A stretch of DNA of 64,000 nucleotides from NCBI GenBank assembly GCA_049999765.1, contig JBNGIQ010008246.1, positions 1 to 64,000 of the forward strand, given 5' to 3'. Each line of letters opens with the position of its first letter. Position 1 is the stretch's first letter. This stretch comes from Phaeoceros laevis. Its lineage: Eukaryota > Anthocerotophyta > Anthocerotopsida > Notothyladales. The notes beneath the pieces are model-generated. The model was not told where the DNA came from, did no database searches, and worked only from the letters and a program-made list of their open reading frames with translations. The position numbers and the translations under genes are program-made. Shown piece by piece: positions 34,165 to 54,598 of the stretch.

Positions 34165-37100
34165 GGCCCCGACGGGCGTGATGACATGACGTGGCAAAAA
34201 CATTGTGACCGTCCGGGCAGCACAACAGCCGGGCAGGATGGTCTCCCCTTTCCCATCTTTCCGCCTTCTTTCTTTCCCTCGATATATAGGTATATATAGA
34301 CCCGACCCTGCCCGGATGTCAAGCAATAAACACACACACACATATAGGTATATATAGGCAAACCGTTACGGTGTATTAGGTTAGGCGGGCATGTAGAATC
34401 AATCCATCGAACCGGAAGCGTACAAATACGTACCCCGTTCCGTCGACGAACCTTCGGGCAGTCTCACCTACTGTGACTGTGAGTGTGGGAGTGGGACACA
34501 CCACGTGCCCTGTCGGGCAGCTAGTGCCACGCGTCCTAGAAGCTTTAAATGGAGCCCACATGTCAACGCACGTCACGATAAACTTGGCAAGTTGGCGGCG
34601 CCCCCTCGGGTGAGGAGGAAACTTCCTCTGATCCCGGGGACCCACCCTGGTCACTGGATGCTTGTGCTGTTCCACATGCCCTACTCTCAATCGTGCGGTT
34701 TCCGTTGAGTGCTACTAATATAGCGGCCCAAAAAGGCGAAAAGCATCGCTTCGGGCTGTTTGCACAGCTGCCTGGACCAAGAATGCAACAAGTTGCACAA
34801 ATAGAATCAACATTAAACTTTTAGCAAGTAAGACTAACAGCAAGTTGCAAGCCAAATGATGCTGGTCAGCAAAAGTACACGGTCGCTATGTGTACATGTC
34901 CCAGTCTGCCGCAAACGCATTCCGACCCCTATGATTAGCTTGCCTATTTGTAACAGGGCATGCAAAACGACATGCGCTAAAAGTTGGAGGAATCAGGTCG
35001 GCTCATGTGAGGAGCCACACACCAGAGCACTGTGTATGAAAAAAAAACCCATTCTTGTTGCACAAGCTTTGCTTTTGGTGTGTCGTGAACAGGATCCTCA
35101 AATCTCTGGCCTACTTTTTCTCTGCCTCCTTTGTTGAAAGTGCAATGCAGTTTGCAAGTTTTGGCGTTTCGGCTTGTCTGGGCATGCTTTTCGGTTTTTG
35201 CGTCTTTTTTGTTTGGCCGGGGCCGCCACGTAATCCCCAAAAAAATTAAACAATATAAGCAGAAGTGACCTACTGGGGCGCCAAGCGTCAGTGCCAGAGC
35301 CAGCCTGGCGGTGGCCTATTTTACTTGGGGAAAAAGGAGATCTTTCTGGGAGCCGTACCCGAGCTTCCAAATATAACATTACAGCTGCCCCTAAAAAGAA
35401 GGTGCGCCCAGCGAGGGCCTTTAATGCGGCGCGACAATCGGCGCATGGGTCCGAGTAACTTCTCTAGCTACTTGTCAACGCGCGGGCAGCTGGGCCGGGC
35501 ACCGATTGTGAAAAGTCAACCGGTACCTTTTACCCTACTCTACCCCGGGTGACCCGGCCGACGCTTCTTTCGGTGGCGGGGCCCACGCATATCGTTTCTT
35601 TCGGAGGCCTGGTTGCCGTACCTGGAACTCCACGCGGAGATCGTGTACTGTCCTGGCAGGTAGCAGGGCCCCATGCCTGGCTGGCCCTAGATTAGGATTA
35701 GCTCAGCTCAAGGCGCGCGCGGGGCTTGAGTGAGGAACGTGGTGCGCGAGCGCACAAAACGAGCATCCAAACGTGGACGAGGCCGGCTGGGAGGGCAAGA
35801 ACGAAGCGGGAGGAGGAAAAAAGGGAAGAAAGCGAAGGGACACAACACACCGACAACACACGGCCCGCCTCGCCTCGTCTGGCCTGCGTCATGGTGAATT
35901 CCTTTACGCATTGCGCTCTTCTAGATTAGTCTATCTCTTTGTCTGTCTGTAAGTTGTACCCAGCAAGGACGCGCGCGGGGGCAGGGGTCCGGCCTGCTCG
36001 CGTTGGTCCCCTCGTCCTGTCCTGTCTGCTCTGGATGAATGAAAGAATTGAACCGGGTTGGTTCCTGCTCCATCTCTTGACTCACCCTGCTACCGCCGCG
36101 CCAGCAACGGCGCGTCCTGGGCGAGGGCGTCACAAGGCGTGGCCCCGCCCGTCCCGGCCCTGCCTTGCCTCACGAGGCCGTCAGTTGGCCTGCCTGCTAT
36201 ACCGTCCACAAGCACAGCGGCATGTGACCTGCCCTGCCTGCTTGTACCTGGGGCCAGCGTAGCGAGGGAGGGAAGGAGGGAGTGAGGGAGAGCCACGCTG
36301 CTGCTTTGGTTCTGGAGCAAGCGAGCGAGCGGGCAAGGACGGGTTGGGCTGCAGCTTTGAGAGATCTGTTTCTCGGAAGGTGGCCCGGCCCGTGCCGTTT
36401 TTTTGTAGAATAGACTAGTCTAATCATGTTGGGTTGTGTAACAAGAGGAGAGAATCTGTGGGGCCGTCGGTGAGGCGAGGAGGTGGGATTAGATCGATGC
36501 ACGCAGTTTGTGTGCATGTGGATTGTAAAAACTTGGAGAGGAGGAATGGTCACACGGGTCCGGAAGAATAGGGGAGGTTTAGTGGTTGTGGTTTTGGGGG
36601 AGGAAAAAAAATGCTGAGAGTTTTGGGGAATTGCCCGCCGGCAGATCGGACTAGACCTGCCGGTGGCGGTGGGAGCGGTTGCATTGGGATAAGGGGCTGT
36701 CCTGCTGGGTGGATGGCTCTGGATTGGAGCCGGACTGAGTGAACACCATGTCTGGAAACATCGCTCTCGGAACCAGAGGCGTGAAAGGGCAGGCAGTGTA
36801 CCCGCCAGGAACAGGCAGGGTGGCTGACTGACTGACCACTGCCTCCTCGGAGACCGAGATTCAGGAGTGGGGGAAAGAAGTGGATAGGACGAGGGAAGGG
36901 ATTTTAATTGGGTTGAGGTAGACGTGAGTGGTGAGGGATGGCCTGAGACAGCTCATAGCCGGCGATATGATAGAGAGGTGAGCTTGGCAGGGCTTTGTGC
37001 TGATGGCTAGTCGTTTTCGGTGCCTGCAGGGCTTCTTCTACGAGCGAGCAAATTGGTGCATGCTCGCTCGCTTTGCCTGCCTGCCTGTTGTGTGTGAGCA

Positions 37101-38194
37101 CTTGTCCTCCTTCTGTGTGAATGACACATCCACATCACCGGCGCTCACAACAATTGGGTAGCACGCCGCAAAGTGGAGTTCCATTGGCTGGACGGTTTGC
37201 ACATTGCAGGGGGTGAGTGAAACTGTTAGTGCCATGGCCAATATCCAAGCTGGGGTGGTGTGAGTGTCTTACCTGCACGTACAAGCTTGGGGATTCTATT
37301 CTTCATCTTGCTTTGCTCCATCCTGGCTGGATAGACGAATGGATGGATGCACAGCTTGTTACTGCAGAGCCCCGCAACTTGTGCATGAGTCCTTCCTAGG
37401 CAAACGTCACCAGCAACCATCCCTTTCACTAGGAAGGCAACGGATGCAAGCACAGGTAGAATCACGTGAACCATAATTAACTGCCAGCCATTGCCAGCGA
37501 TGATACAGAATCACAAGCTCTGTCCTGACGGAGCATCTTAAGAGGAGGTTCCATGCAGACAGGGAACTCTCCCAACTCAAAAAAAAGTTGGCACTTTCTA
37601 TATAGTTTGCTACTTCCCACATTGCTATTTCCCACAAAGTTCCCTTGTTGGAACTAGCATTGCAAACTCTCGAGGCTGCAGTCTTGTTCTCGAGAGTCCT
37701 ATTGCACTTGGGAGGCCAGACTATCTGTGGAAACCTTGCTTTTTCCACCTTCACTCCGTATCCATGCTTGAAAAGCCCTACCGAACACAGTTCTTTCAAG
37801 CTCCAGGACCAAGGAGATCTAAGTATTTACTGGTAATACCCATGACACCCGGTATGCATCACAACGTATCCTCCTAGCAGGCTTCCACATAAAGGAAGTC
37901 CTGATAATGAGAAAGTACCTCTACATGGACCTGTTGGAGCATGCCGTCGTTTGGCTGATGGTCATTTCGAGTTGAGTGGCCTCCTTTCCCAAATTCCGCT
38001 ACAGACAGAGATGGTCTTGATAATGCAACAGAGAAATCTCCCATGTTACGTGATGACGAGAACTTGATCATACAAAGGAAGCTTCAAGATGCCGGTCATT
38101 GGGTTGACTGGACATATCTGGCAGAAAGCCCATTTGCTGGCAGATAAAGTAGATTCATCATTTCAAGAACTCTCCGTATACCAGCTCTGGCAAA

Positions 38195-42996
<4,802 letters not shown>

Positions 42997-44440
42997 CCAA
43001 GGCAATGTACGGGGGAAGCACTTCTCACATCTGCATCAAATTAGAGACCCTGACTGTCCAACGCCTCGTGTCTAAAAAGCATCTCCAACCATAAACGGGA
43101 GCTGCCAAAACCTGCTCCCTTGCACGAGACCAGTCATGCGACAGTACTAACAAGCCAGTGCCATCCCCTCAGCTAGCCAAACAATTGAAGCTTCAATCAC
43201 AAGCTCCTCATCCCGTCCGTTCTCTGCTTTACGTGAGACTGGACTCTGCAGCACAAAACACGACTCTAGCTTCCTGCTAAACTGACAAAAATTCCCTGCT
43301 TGCCTCTGCAAAATCCATATCTCCATCTTCATTCTTGTTCCTCATCCACAGAGGCACTGCCGGGCCAGAATATAAATTTCCGAAACTTTCAGCAAAATCT
43401 GCAAAACAACCTTGCAAAATCAAGTCCCCCCCTCCTCTTCCTGCTGCCAATCCCCCACACGAAGTCCACCATCGCCGTTGCCCCTGCGCGCATCATTTCT
43501 GACCTGCTTCGTCACCTGTCGACTTCATGCAACGCCCGGTCTCCAAGGTTCCTCGGCCCGGGACGCGTGGGAGCGACTGGAGGAGGAGCAGGAAAGCGGT
43601 AGGAGAGACGTGTGTGCTGGTGCTGATGGCTGCAGGAATCGAGGCACCTGCTCCGACGGTGAGGGAGGGAAGAGGGAGAAGCGCGCTGGCGGGGCATCCA
43701 ACCGTGGATTGGCCTGGCTTGCCTGCCTGAGGCAATCCACAGACGGGCCGCGTCCGGCGTGAACTGGATGCTTCCTGCTGCTCGCTCGGGTAGCAGGTAG
43801 TCGCGGTCCTCGACCAGTGGTAGGTAGCCAGCGCAAAGGGAGGATGCCTTTTTCCGTGGGTTGGTTCTGCAGTAGTGTGCATTGTGCAACCTCCAGTGGG
43901 CTCCATGATTGGCGTCGAGACAAAAATCTGCCCCCAAATCCGTTTGAATGATCTCCTGCGACCGACACCTGGACACTGGTGGTGGTTTGCTCCTTTTTGT
44001 CGCCTGTGACAGTTCACACGCGGCCTGGCGGCGCCAATCCTGGACACTTAACATACCAATCTGGGTGCAAATATCTCTGCTCTGCCGAAGTCTAACAGTT
44101 AATGAACACGCTAACCACGCGTTTTCCTATTGTCAAGGGCCAACAGTCAAGACGACTTGACTGATGACTTACACACATACACTTACATGCAAAACTACCG
44201 GTTCATTTGAAATCCTGAACTGGTCTCCAAAGAAACCAACCCTACTGGTCCACCGGCATCACAGCAGGTAGCGGAATCTATCACGACGACTGGATTAAAG
44301 ACTTCGTGGTAGCTAACGGTTATGGAATACACAAGTGAATCCGATTCATGTACAGTATTGTACGCGTGTGTTTATTGCTTAACATCCGGTGGTTACCGGG
44401 ATGACTATAGTGTGAAGTTTGCTAGACGCCATTTACGAAC
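42997..44440. other. intergenic between kinase 5' end and PEX6 3' end
   Basis: It may hold a kinase first exon: 43147-43332 (-) is open, starts with ATG and includes ELVIEASIVWLAEGMAL, but I found no junction in matching phase. The rest shows only overlapping unrelated frames. Confidence 0.4.
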
Positions 44441-49191
<4,751 letters not shown>

Positions 49192-49679
49192 GCCCCACCG
49201 CCAGATTATAGAGACTTCACGGAAGATTCAACCCGGCTTGTTGCAAGACGCTCCCATCGCACAGCCGCAGCTCGGCGGCAACTGGGCACGCACTGGCAGG
49301 AACTTAAGTCGTGGACAAATTGGTGCATGTCCGAGCTCGTGACATTCCTACCGCTGGAGCATAATCAAACCAAGGAGCAACTCAATGATAAAAGTGTCTA
49401 CCGGCGACAAATTCTCCCGCAAATTGAGGTAACCCTCAACTGTAAGGCGTGATATGACCCGAGGCCAGATGGCGCTTGTGGGCGCAAACCCTAGCCGACG
49501 GCGTTGGTGTCTCCAGATTTTGGCGAATGTTTGGAGACAGTAGACAGTTCCGGCGACAGTTCCGCAGCCTGGAGGACATGTAGACTACATATATTAAGAT
49601 GTGGACGGAGAGAGAGATGTGGCGCTGAGACTATTATAAAGACGTGTTGGAGGGCACTGCATTTTGTCTACTTGCCAAG
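49192..49679. other. intergenic between PEX6 start and DRC1 stop
   Basis: It should hold the PEX6 promoter/leader and the DRC1 3' UTR. No independent gene is supported. Confidence 0.5.
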
Positions 49680-51830
49680 CTAGTCCAAGGCAATTGCGGG
49701 AATGCGCAGCTCCGCCATTGCCCTGGAGGATAGGCAGAATTGCAAAACTTGACGCAGATCACTGTTCTGCGATCTCAAGGAATGCACTTGAGATGTCAAC
49801 TTCACCCGTTCCTTGAGTAGCTGGTTGTATCGCAGGAGGGAATGCTCCAGCGCCGCCCAAGTCCTGAGTCCCTTGGGGCTGATCACTGTAGTGAAGCTCT
49901 TCCAGAAATTCTCCCAGGCAAGTTTTTCGGGAGGAATAATCCTTTCTCCTGTCATGGCGTTGGCCTCGCTCAGCATCTCGCTCCATCTCTTAGTCACAAC
50001 CACTGGAGGCGGAGTAGACGGCTCTCTTTCTTCCATCAGGAATTCCTTCACCCCCGGGACAATTTCGTCCTTGTCAATTACACGGACAGCTCTCTCCTCG
50101 TCGCTGCATGTGAGGAAGAGTCTCAATCTCTCAAGACCATTTCGGCTCTTCACCCCCAGAGCTCTCAGGATGGACACTACTCGCACATGGTCATGCATGT
50201 TGTTCTCCAATTTGGCCAGCGTCTTTTTGGCATCTTCGTCGACGAGGAAGGCGGCCTCATCACAGAGGGTTTCCAGCATCGACTGGTATTCCTTGTCTGT
50301 GAGAGCGACTAACAGGTCTTCATCTGTGGAATCCTCAGTAGTGCTAGATTTGTCTGGTCTGTTTTCAGCCAGTTCGGTCTCCAGAATGTTTGTGGATGCA
50401 AAATCGGCAAAGACCTGGTCACTAGGGGGCCGCCAGTGCCAGCCTAGCTGCTGCTCGTGAATGAGCTTATCAGCTTGCAACACTTTACTCACAAGGACTG
50501 CCAGAGCATGCTGATGCATACAGAAGAACTCCCTGTGCTGCTTTTCATAAGAGTCTCTCAGATCAAATTCCTTGTGCTGCAATTCCTGCAACAGTCTCGT
50601 GACCCTCGCATAATCCTCGGCCAGTTTGGAGTTCTCCTCCTTGAATTTTTTCTCCAATTCCGCATGCTTATTCTTGAGCATCATCAGCGTGTCCCTCTGC
50701 TTGGTCAGTTTCTTCTTCTGCTGTGTGGTGGTGATGTAGTTCTCCTTGTCCCTCTCCACCAGCACTCTGTAGTTGTAATCAAGCTTCTCCGAATTGGTCT
50801 GGTACACCGCCTGCATCACCTCGTAGTGCTGCTCCAAAATGGCAATGTCATTTTCCAGCCGCACCTTCAAGGTGTTGTACTCCTCCATATCCGCATTCCG
50901 CAGGTCATCCAGCGTCTTTTTGTTCGCATCGGCCTGGTTTCGCATGCTGGTGTAAAACTCGCTTTCATTGCTGAGCCTTTTGCTGATCAACACCTCCATC
51001 TCCTCATTGTTTTTGTGAATCAAATCCTTCCTCTCCTGCAGAAACCCGGTCTCTATATTGCCAAGCTCTTGCGCATAGGCTTCGTGCAAACTAAGCACCT
51101 GCCGCGCCATGGCGGCCACCAGGGCTTCCACATCCAGCTTCTGCTGGTGCACAGCCTCCTCGAACTCCTCATCTTTCAGCCTCAGCTCTGCCCTAATCTC
51201 CTCCAGCACCGCGTCCTTGGACGCCAGCACTGCGTCGCACGCCTTGCGCTGCTCTCGGATCTCTGCGGCAAGCTGCTGCGGCACATTGAACTTGACAACT
51301 TCCTCCCACCTCTTGGCGATTTCCGCATTGGCCTTGGCAGCCTCTTCCGCCTCTCTCTCCACCCGCACTTTGATGGCCTCCTGGTGCTCATCATCCTCGG
51401 CCCGGCGCTTGCACTCTCGATCATCAGCGGCAACGCGCACAAGGTTCACCTCATTGGCAGCCTTGGTCTTGAGAACCGAGAGGCTGTGCAAGCTGTTGGC
51501 GAGTTGTATGACACCGGCGGCCTTCTCCTCCGGCTCTACCTGCACCTTGGACAACCGGTTCGGGGAATGCTTGGCGGCAATCCGCGCTACAACGCGGGCT
51601 CTTCTGGTGGCGATGCGCTCTTCTCGACCCGCGGCCCGCAACTCTGCTGCTGTCGGCATTGTGCCCACTGTCTTATGTTCATCAAAAGTCGTTCCGGGAA
51701 GGTCTTCGCTTATCTTAGTTAGATTTGCTACCAGTAGAGGCAGCTTGAGAAGTGACCAGGCAAGCGTCTCAATCTCCGAAGTTGTAATGGCCTGACACGT
51801 ACGGCTTTCTACGTGGCACTGATGAGCCAT
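49680..51830 (-). CDS. DRC1: dynein regulatory complex subunit 1
   Basis: Coiled-coil subunit of the nexin-dynein regulatory complex that anchors the nexin link between axonemal doublets. One uninterrupted open frame of 716 codons. Family signatures: IAKRWEEVVKFNVPQQL, IREQRKACDAVLASKD, LDYNYRVLVERDKENYIT, QQKKKLTKQRDTL, and near the C-terminus FWKSFTTVISPKGLRTWAAL, which is the DRC1 C-terminal domain. Most of the middle is heptad-rich coiled coil. Two starts are possible: ATG at 51830, or the later ATG at 51660 (MPTAAELRAAGREERIATRR), from which similarity to DRC1 begins; the second gives 660 aa. Its presence implies flagellated sperm. Expression should be limited to antheridia; a 15-bp perfect palindrome lies about 210 bp upstream. 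Confidence 0.93.
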   Translation of the reverse strand: MAHQCHVESRTCQAITTSEIETLAWSLLKLPLLVANLTKISEDLPGTTFDEHKTVGTMPTAAELRAAGREERIATRRARVVARIAAKHSPNRLSKVQVEPEEKAAGVIQLANSLHSLSVLKTKAANEVNLVRVAADDRECKRRAEDDEHQEAIKVRVEREAEEAAKANAEIAKRWEEVVKFNVPQQLAAEIREQRKACDAVLASKDAVLEEIRAELRLKDEEFEEAVHQQKLDVEALVAAMARQVLSLHEAYAQELGNIETGFLQERKDLIHKNNEEMEVLISKRLSNESEFYTSMRNQADANKKTLDDLRNADMEEYNTLKVRLENDIAILEQHYEVMQAVYQTNSEKLDYNYRVLVERDKENYITTTQQKKKLTKQRDTLMMLKNKHAELEKKFKEENSKLAEDYARVTRLLQELQHKEFDLRDSYEKQHREFFCMHQHALAVLVSKVLQADKLIHEQQLGWHWRPPSDQVFADFASTNILETELAENRPDKSSTTEDSTDEDLLVALTDKEYQSMLETLCDEAAFLVDEDAKKTLAKLENNMHDHVRVVSILRALGVKSRNGLERLRLFLTCSDEERAVRVIDKDEIVPGVKEFLMEEREPSTPPPVVVTKRWSEMLSEANAMTGERIIPPEKLAWENFWKSFTTVISPKGLRTWAALEHSLLRYNQLLKERVKLTSQVHSLRSQNSDLRQVLQFCLSSRAMAELRIPAIALD

Positions 51831-52040
51831 GGGTGCTCGGCTGCCACGCCCTCACCATGTGACATGACAAACTGTCCGCGCTCCCGTCCCGCCTTCCCGT
51901 CTGGATGTCTCGCCCGTCCGCATGCCTTCCCCGCGCATGGTTTCAAGCGCGCGCGAGCGTGTTGCGAACCGCGCGCGCAGCAGCCCCATCCCATGCATTT
52001 CGTCACACATGCATGGCGCCCTCACCGGAATGCTACACCC

Positions 52041-52077
52041 GCATGCCCATGGCCCGCGGCACGGGCCATGGGCATGC
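52041..52077. repeat. perfect 15-bp inverted repeat
   Basis: Left arm gcatgcccatggccc, 7-base loop gcggcac, right arm gggccatgggcatgc. A perfect GC-rich hairpin in the DRC1 upstream region. Confidence 0.97.
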
Positions 52078-52319
52078 AACACAATGGCCAAGTAATACAA
52101 AAACCTGTAAGGTTTTATCGGCAGAGGACGCTGGCTCGGTAGCGCGCGGGAGATAAGAGCTTCGAAGATAGGCCCGGAGCGGTGCTCGGATGGGGGACAT
52201 CACTTTTTTGTTGGTTCATTCTTGCTCTCTTGGGTTTTTTTGAAAGGGCCGCGTCGGCTGGCCAAGCCCTCGGGTCCTCCTGCTCTGCCTTTGGTTTTTC
52301 CTAAGGACCGCGCCTGCTG

Positions 52320-52401
52320 GGGTTGGGAACTTGGGGTGTTGGGGACCTGGGCTTTGCCTCATTGGGTTGGGAACTTGGGGGTGTTGGGGACCTGGGGTTT
52401 G
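52320..52401. repeat. ~37-bp G-rich duplication
   Basis: Two copies of gggttgggaacttggggtgt ... ggggacctggg, separated by seven bases. Each copy contains several runs of three or more G. Confidence 0.92.
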
Positions 52402-52973
52402 AATAGGGATGGCGCTTGGGGCGCAAGCTAGCGGCGTGCTGCCAGACCAAGCGTACGACAGCCGTTGTAGGGGGACGGGTGTAAGGAAGAGTGGCGGACG
52501 GGAAAGGCAGGATGCAAAAGTAGTTGCGCATGACCATGGCGAGGCCACCCATGGCACATCCGTGCCACGAAAATTTTACTGAGCTTGGACTTTTGAAATG
52601 AAGGTTATTTTTTAGAGGCGGCTTGCCACATGCTAATTAGTAATTGTACATCCACTCATAAATCTTCAATATAGAAGAACATTTGAAAATTGAAAGTCCA
52701 ATGTAACATTGATATCATCAACCTCTCCATTGAGCTTCACCTCATGTTGTATATTCTTTGCCTTCAACTTTCTGTTCAGCTTTATTTGTATCAAATTGGT
52801 TGAAAGAATTTCTTCAAGTATGGTGAGGATGATTATAACTTGTGTTAAATAGAAACATATAAGATCTCTCATAAATACATGGCTTTCTTGTACTTTTTTG
52901 TTTCTTTATCCCAAGGGTTAAGAATTACAAGTGTGTTGGGAAAAAAAATCTTTATTTTATTTATCAGTGATAC

Positions 52974-53789
52974 CTAGCTTTTCTTCTTCTTAATAGACTG
53001 ATACAATGCAGCCGCAATGCCAAGAATAACACTTAGCAAAATAATATCAATACAAAAATTCCGTGAAGACCGTACATGTGTTAGAGTATCTTTCATTCTG
53101 GTATTAGTACTTTTTAAATCTGTGGAGGCTTTTTCCACTTTACTGTCAATTTCATCCATCATACCTCCTTGCTTTTCCAACTCCTCACCCATATCTGCTG
53201 CCATATTTTTCAGTGTAGACAACCCCTCAGAAATTATATCAAGCCCTTGATCTTGCTTTTGCATTCGTGTTTGGGCTTCAGAATCAAAAGATTTAGATTC
53301 TTGGGAATGCTCAAAAGCTTTGCCACTCTCCATCAATGCTTCTGGGCTCACATTGTCGAACCTGATCTCGACCTTTGGCTTATCTTTCTTAGAGGTGATT
53401 TTTTTACCTACAGCAATTCCATCAGGTATTTCCTCAATCTTATTCGTAATGGAAATGACTAGCTCGGGTCTTGCTGCTAGCTCCTCAGGCTTTACGCCCT
53501 TCACTTTTTTTCCAGCTAGTTTAGTCAACTTAAGAAGCTCTTTCCGCAGTGATGCTTTTATCCTGCGAACCTCTGCATTTAATGTAGCTACCAGTGCTCT
53601 GTTTTTTTCATTTGCGGCTTCAACAGATTTTGTGGTTGCAGCTAGGATCTCTGATTCTATATCATTATAAAGTCTAAGAAAGTGATCATTAGAGGAAACT
53701 TGATTTTCTGCTTTCTTCTCTGAATCATATTTCTCATATTTTTTGTAAATCCCCTCTACACGAACTAAGATATCTATCAAATTTGACAT
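52974..53789 (-). CDS. SYP71: SYP71-family Qc-SNARE
   Basis: Plant-specific Qc-SNARE of the SYP7 group, acting in ER/plasma-membrane vesicle fusion. 271 aa, the normal family length, with no introns. The start MSNLIDILVRVEGIYKKYEK and the middle VKGVKPEELAARPELV match the family. The SNARE motif runs from EQGLDIISEGLSTLKNMA-like sequence (here DQGLDIISEGL) to LKSTNTRMKDTL and keeps the zero-layer glutamine in EELEKQGG. One C-terminal transmembrane helix (IDIILLSVILGIAAALY) is followed by a lysine tail. SYP71 genes that I know of have several introns, so the single exon in an AT-rich neighbourhood suggests a retrocopy, though no poly(A) tract follows the stop. AATAAA occurs about 20 bp after the stop. 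Intact frame, so probably functional. Confidence 0.93.
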   Translation of the reverse strand: MSNLIDILVRVEGIYKKYEKYDSEKKAENQVSSNDHFLRLYNDIESEILAATTKSVEAANEKNRALVATLNAEVRRIKASLRKELLKLTKLAGKKVKGVKPEELAARPELVISITNKIEEIPDGIAVGKKITSKKDKPKVEIRFDNVSPEALMESGKAFEHSQESKSFDSEAQTRMQKQDQGLDIISEGLSTLKNMAADMGEELEKQGGMMDEIDSKVEKASTDLKSTNTRMKDTLTHVRSSRNFCIDIILLSVILGIAAALYQSIKKKKS

Positions 53790-54598
53790 TGCAACTCTAA
53801 GTCATTTCAAAATTACTGGTGAATAGCTTCAACCATGTATTTAGATTGTTAAACTTGGAAACAAACTTTATGACATATAGAAACATACACTGTTCTATGG
53901 AAGAAGAAGAGTCTTTACTACGCGTTTGATGGGGCAACACATGGGACAACAAGTAGAGACTTTTGCAATATACAAACTACAACTATGGCTTCATTTCTGG
54001 TTTGTGGACTGGAAATCAACGTTGTGGGTGTTTTGCTAGGCGATAGCTATCACCTGGTGATTGAGTCGTGGAGTGTAGTATTGCTTTGCGACTTACTGGA
54101 TATTATCAGACATATAGCCCCCTTTTCCATTGCCATATCCTTTTATCCAATTTAATTTTAGTAGCTTGGCTCGGGTAAAGCGCTTGGGTGAGACCTATTC
54201 GCGGTTTTGGACAAGCTGCAGGAAATCCAAGGTTCTTGCCGCCCCTCTCAGTGCCGTCAAACCATTCAGGCTTGAGTAGTCGATCTTTGCCCATGCAAAT
54301 TCTCTGAACAACCAAACTTATCTTGCTCTTCTGACCGTACATTTTAATTTGTTGAACATTTTTTGGCAAATCGTGATGTCAATCAAATCAATGGTCACAA
54401 AAGAGATGGCATATAGGATTTATCGAACGTGCCATGCCCACTCAGATTCTGATCCATGGGGATTTCCATGTGGCTTATCATCGCCTTCGTTACACCTCAC
54501 TTTAGTCAATTGGCTATTTACAAATGCCAGACTAGAGCGCACACTCCATCGCACCAAGCTGCCACACTCATCAGCAAAAAGGTAACACGAATCACAAG
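53790..54598. other. intergenic, no recognisable gene
   Basis: AT-rich promoter side of the SYP71 gene. Only short frames. Confidence 0.45.

Larger units (their letters stand above)
29070..38194. other. 9-kb gene-poor interval
   Basis: No open frame in this stretch shows a recognisable domain or a splice pattern I can defend. It has GC-rich patches (29.5-30.4, 33.5-34.6, 35.5-37.1 kb) with tetranucleotide runs, and an AT-rich patch (31.7-33.1 kb) full of short duplications. A hydrophobic open frame at 29277-29390 (-) resembles a signal peptide and lies upstream of the acireductone dioxygenase gene. Non-coding RNA genes or decayed elements cannot be excluded. Confidence 0.45.
51831..52973. 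other. intergenic upstream of DRC1
   Basis: GC-rich near DRC1, then AT-rich from about 52580. It contains the hairpin at 52041 and the G-rich duplication at 52320. No gene supported. Confidence 0.5.

Noticed and set aside
50457-51722. 421-codon open frame on + inside DRC1
   Set aside because: Antisense shadow of the biased coiled-coil codons of DRC1; Leu/His-rich with no domain, while the minus frame matches a known family throughout.
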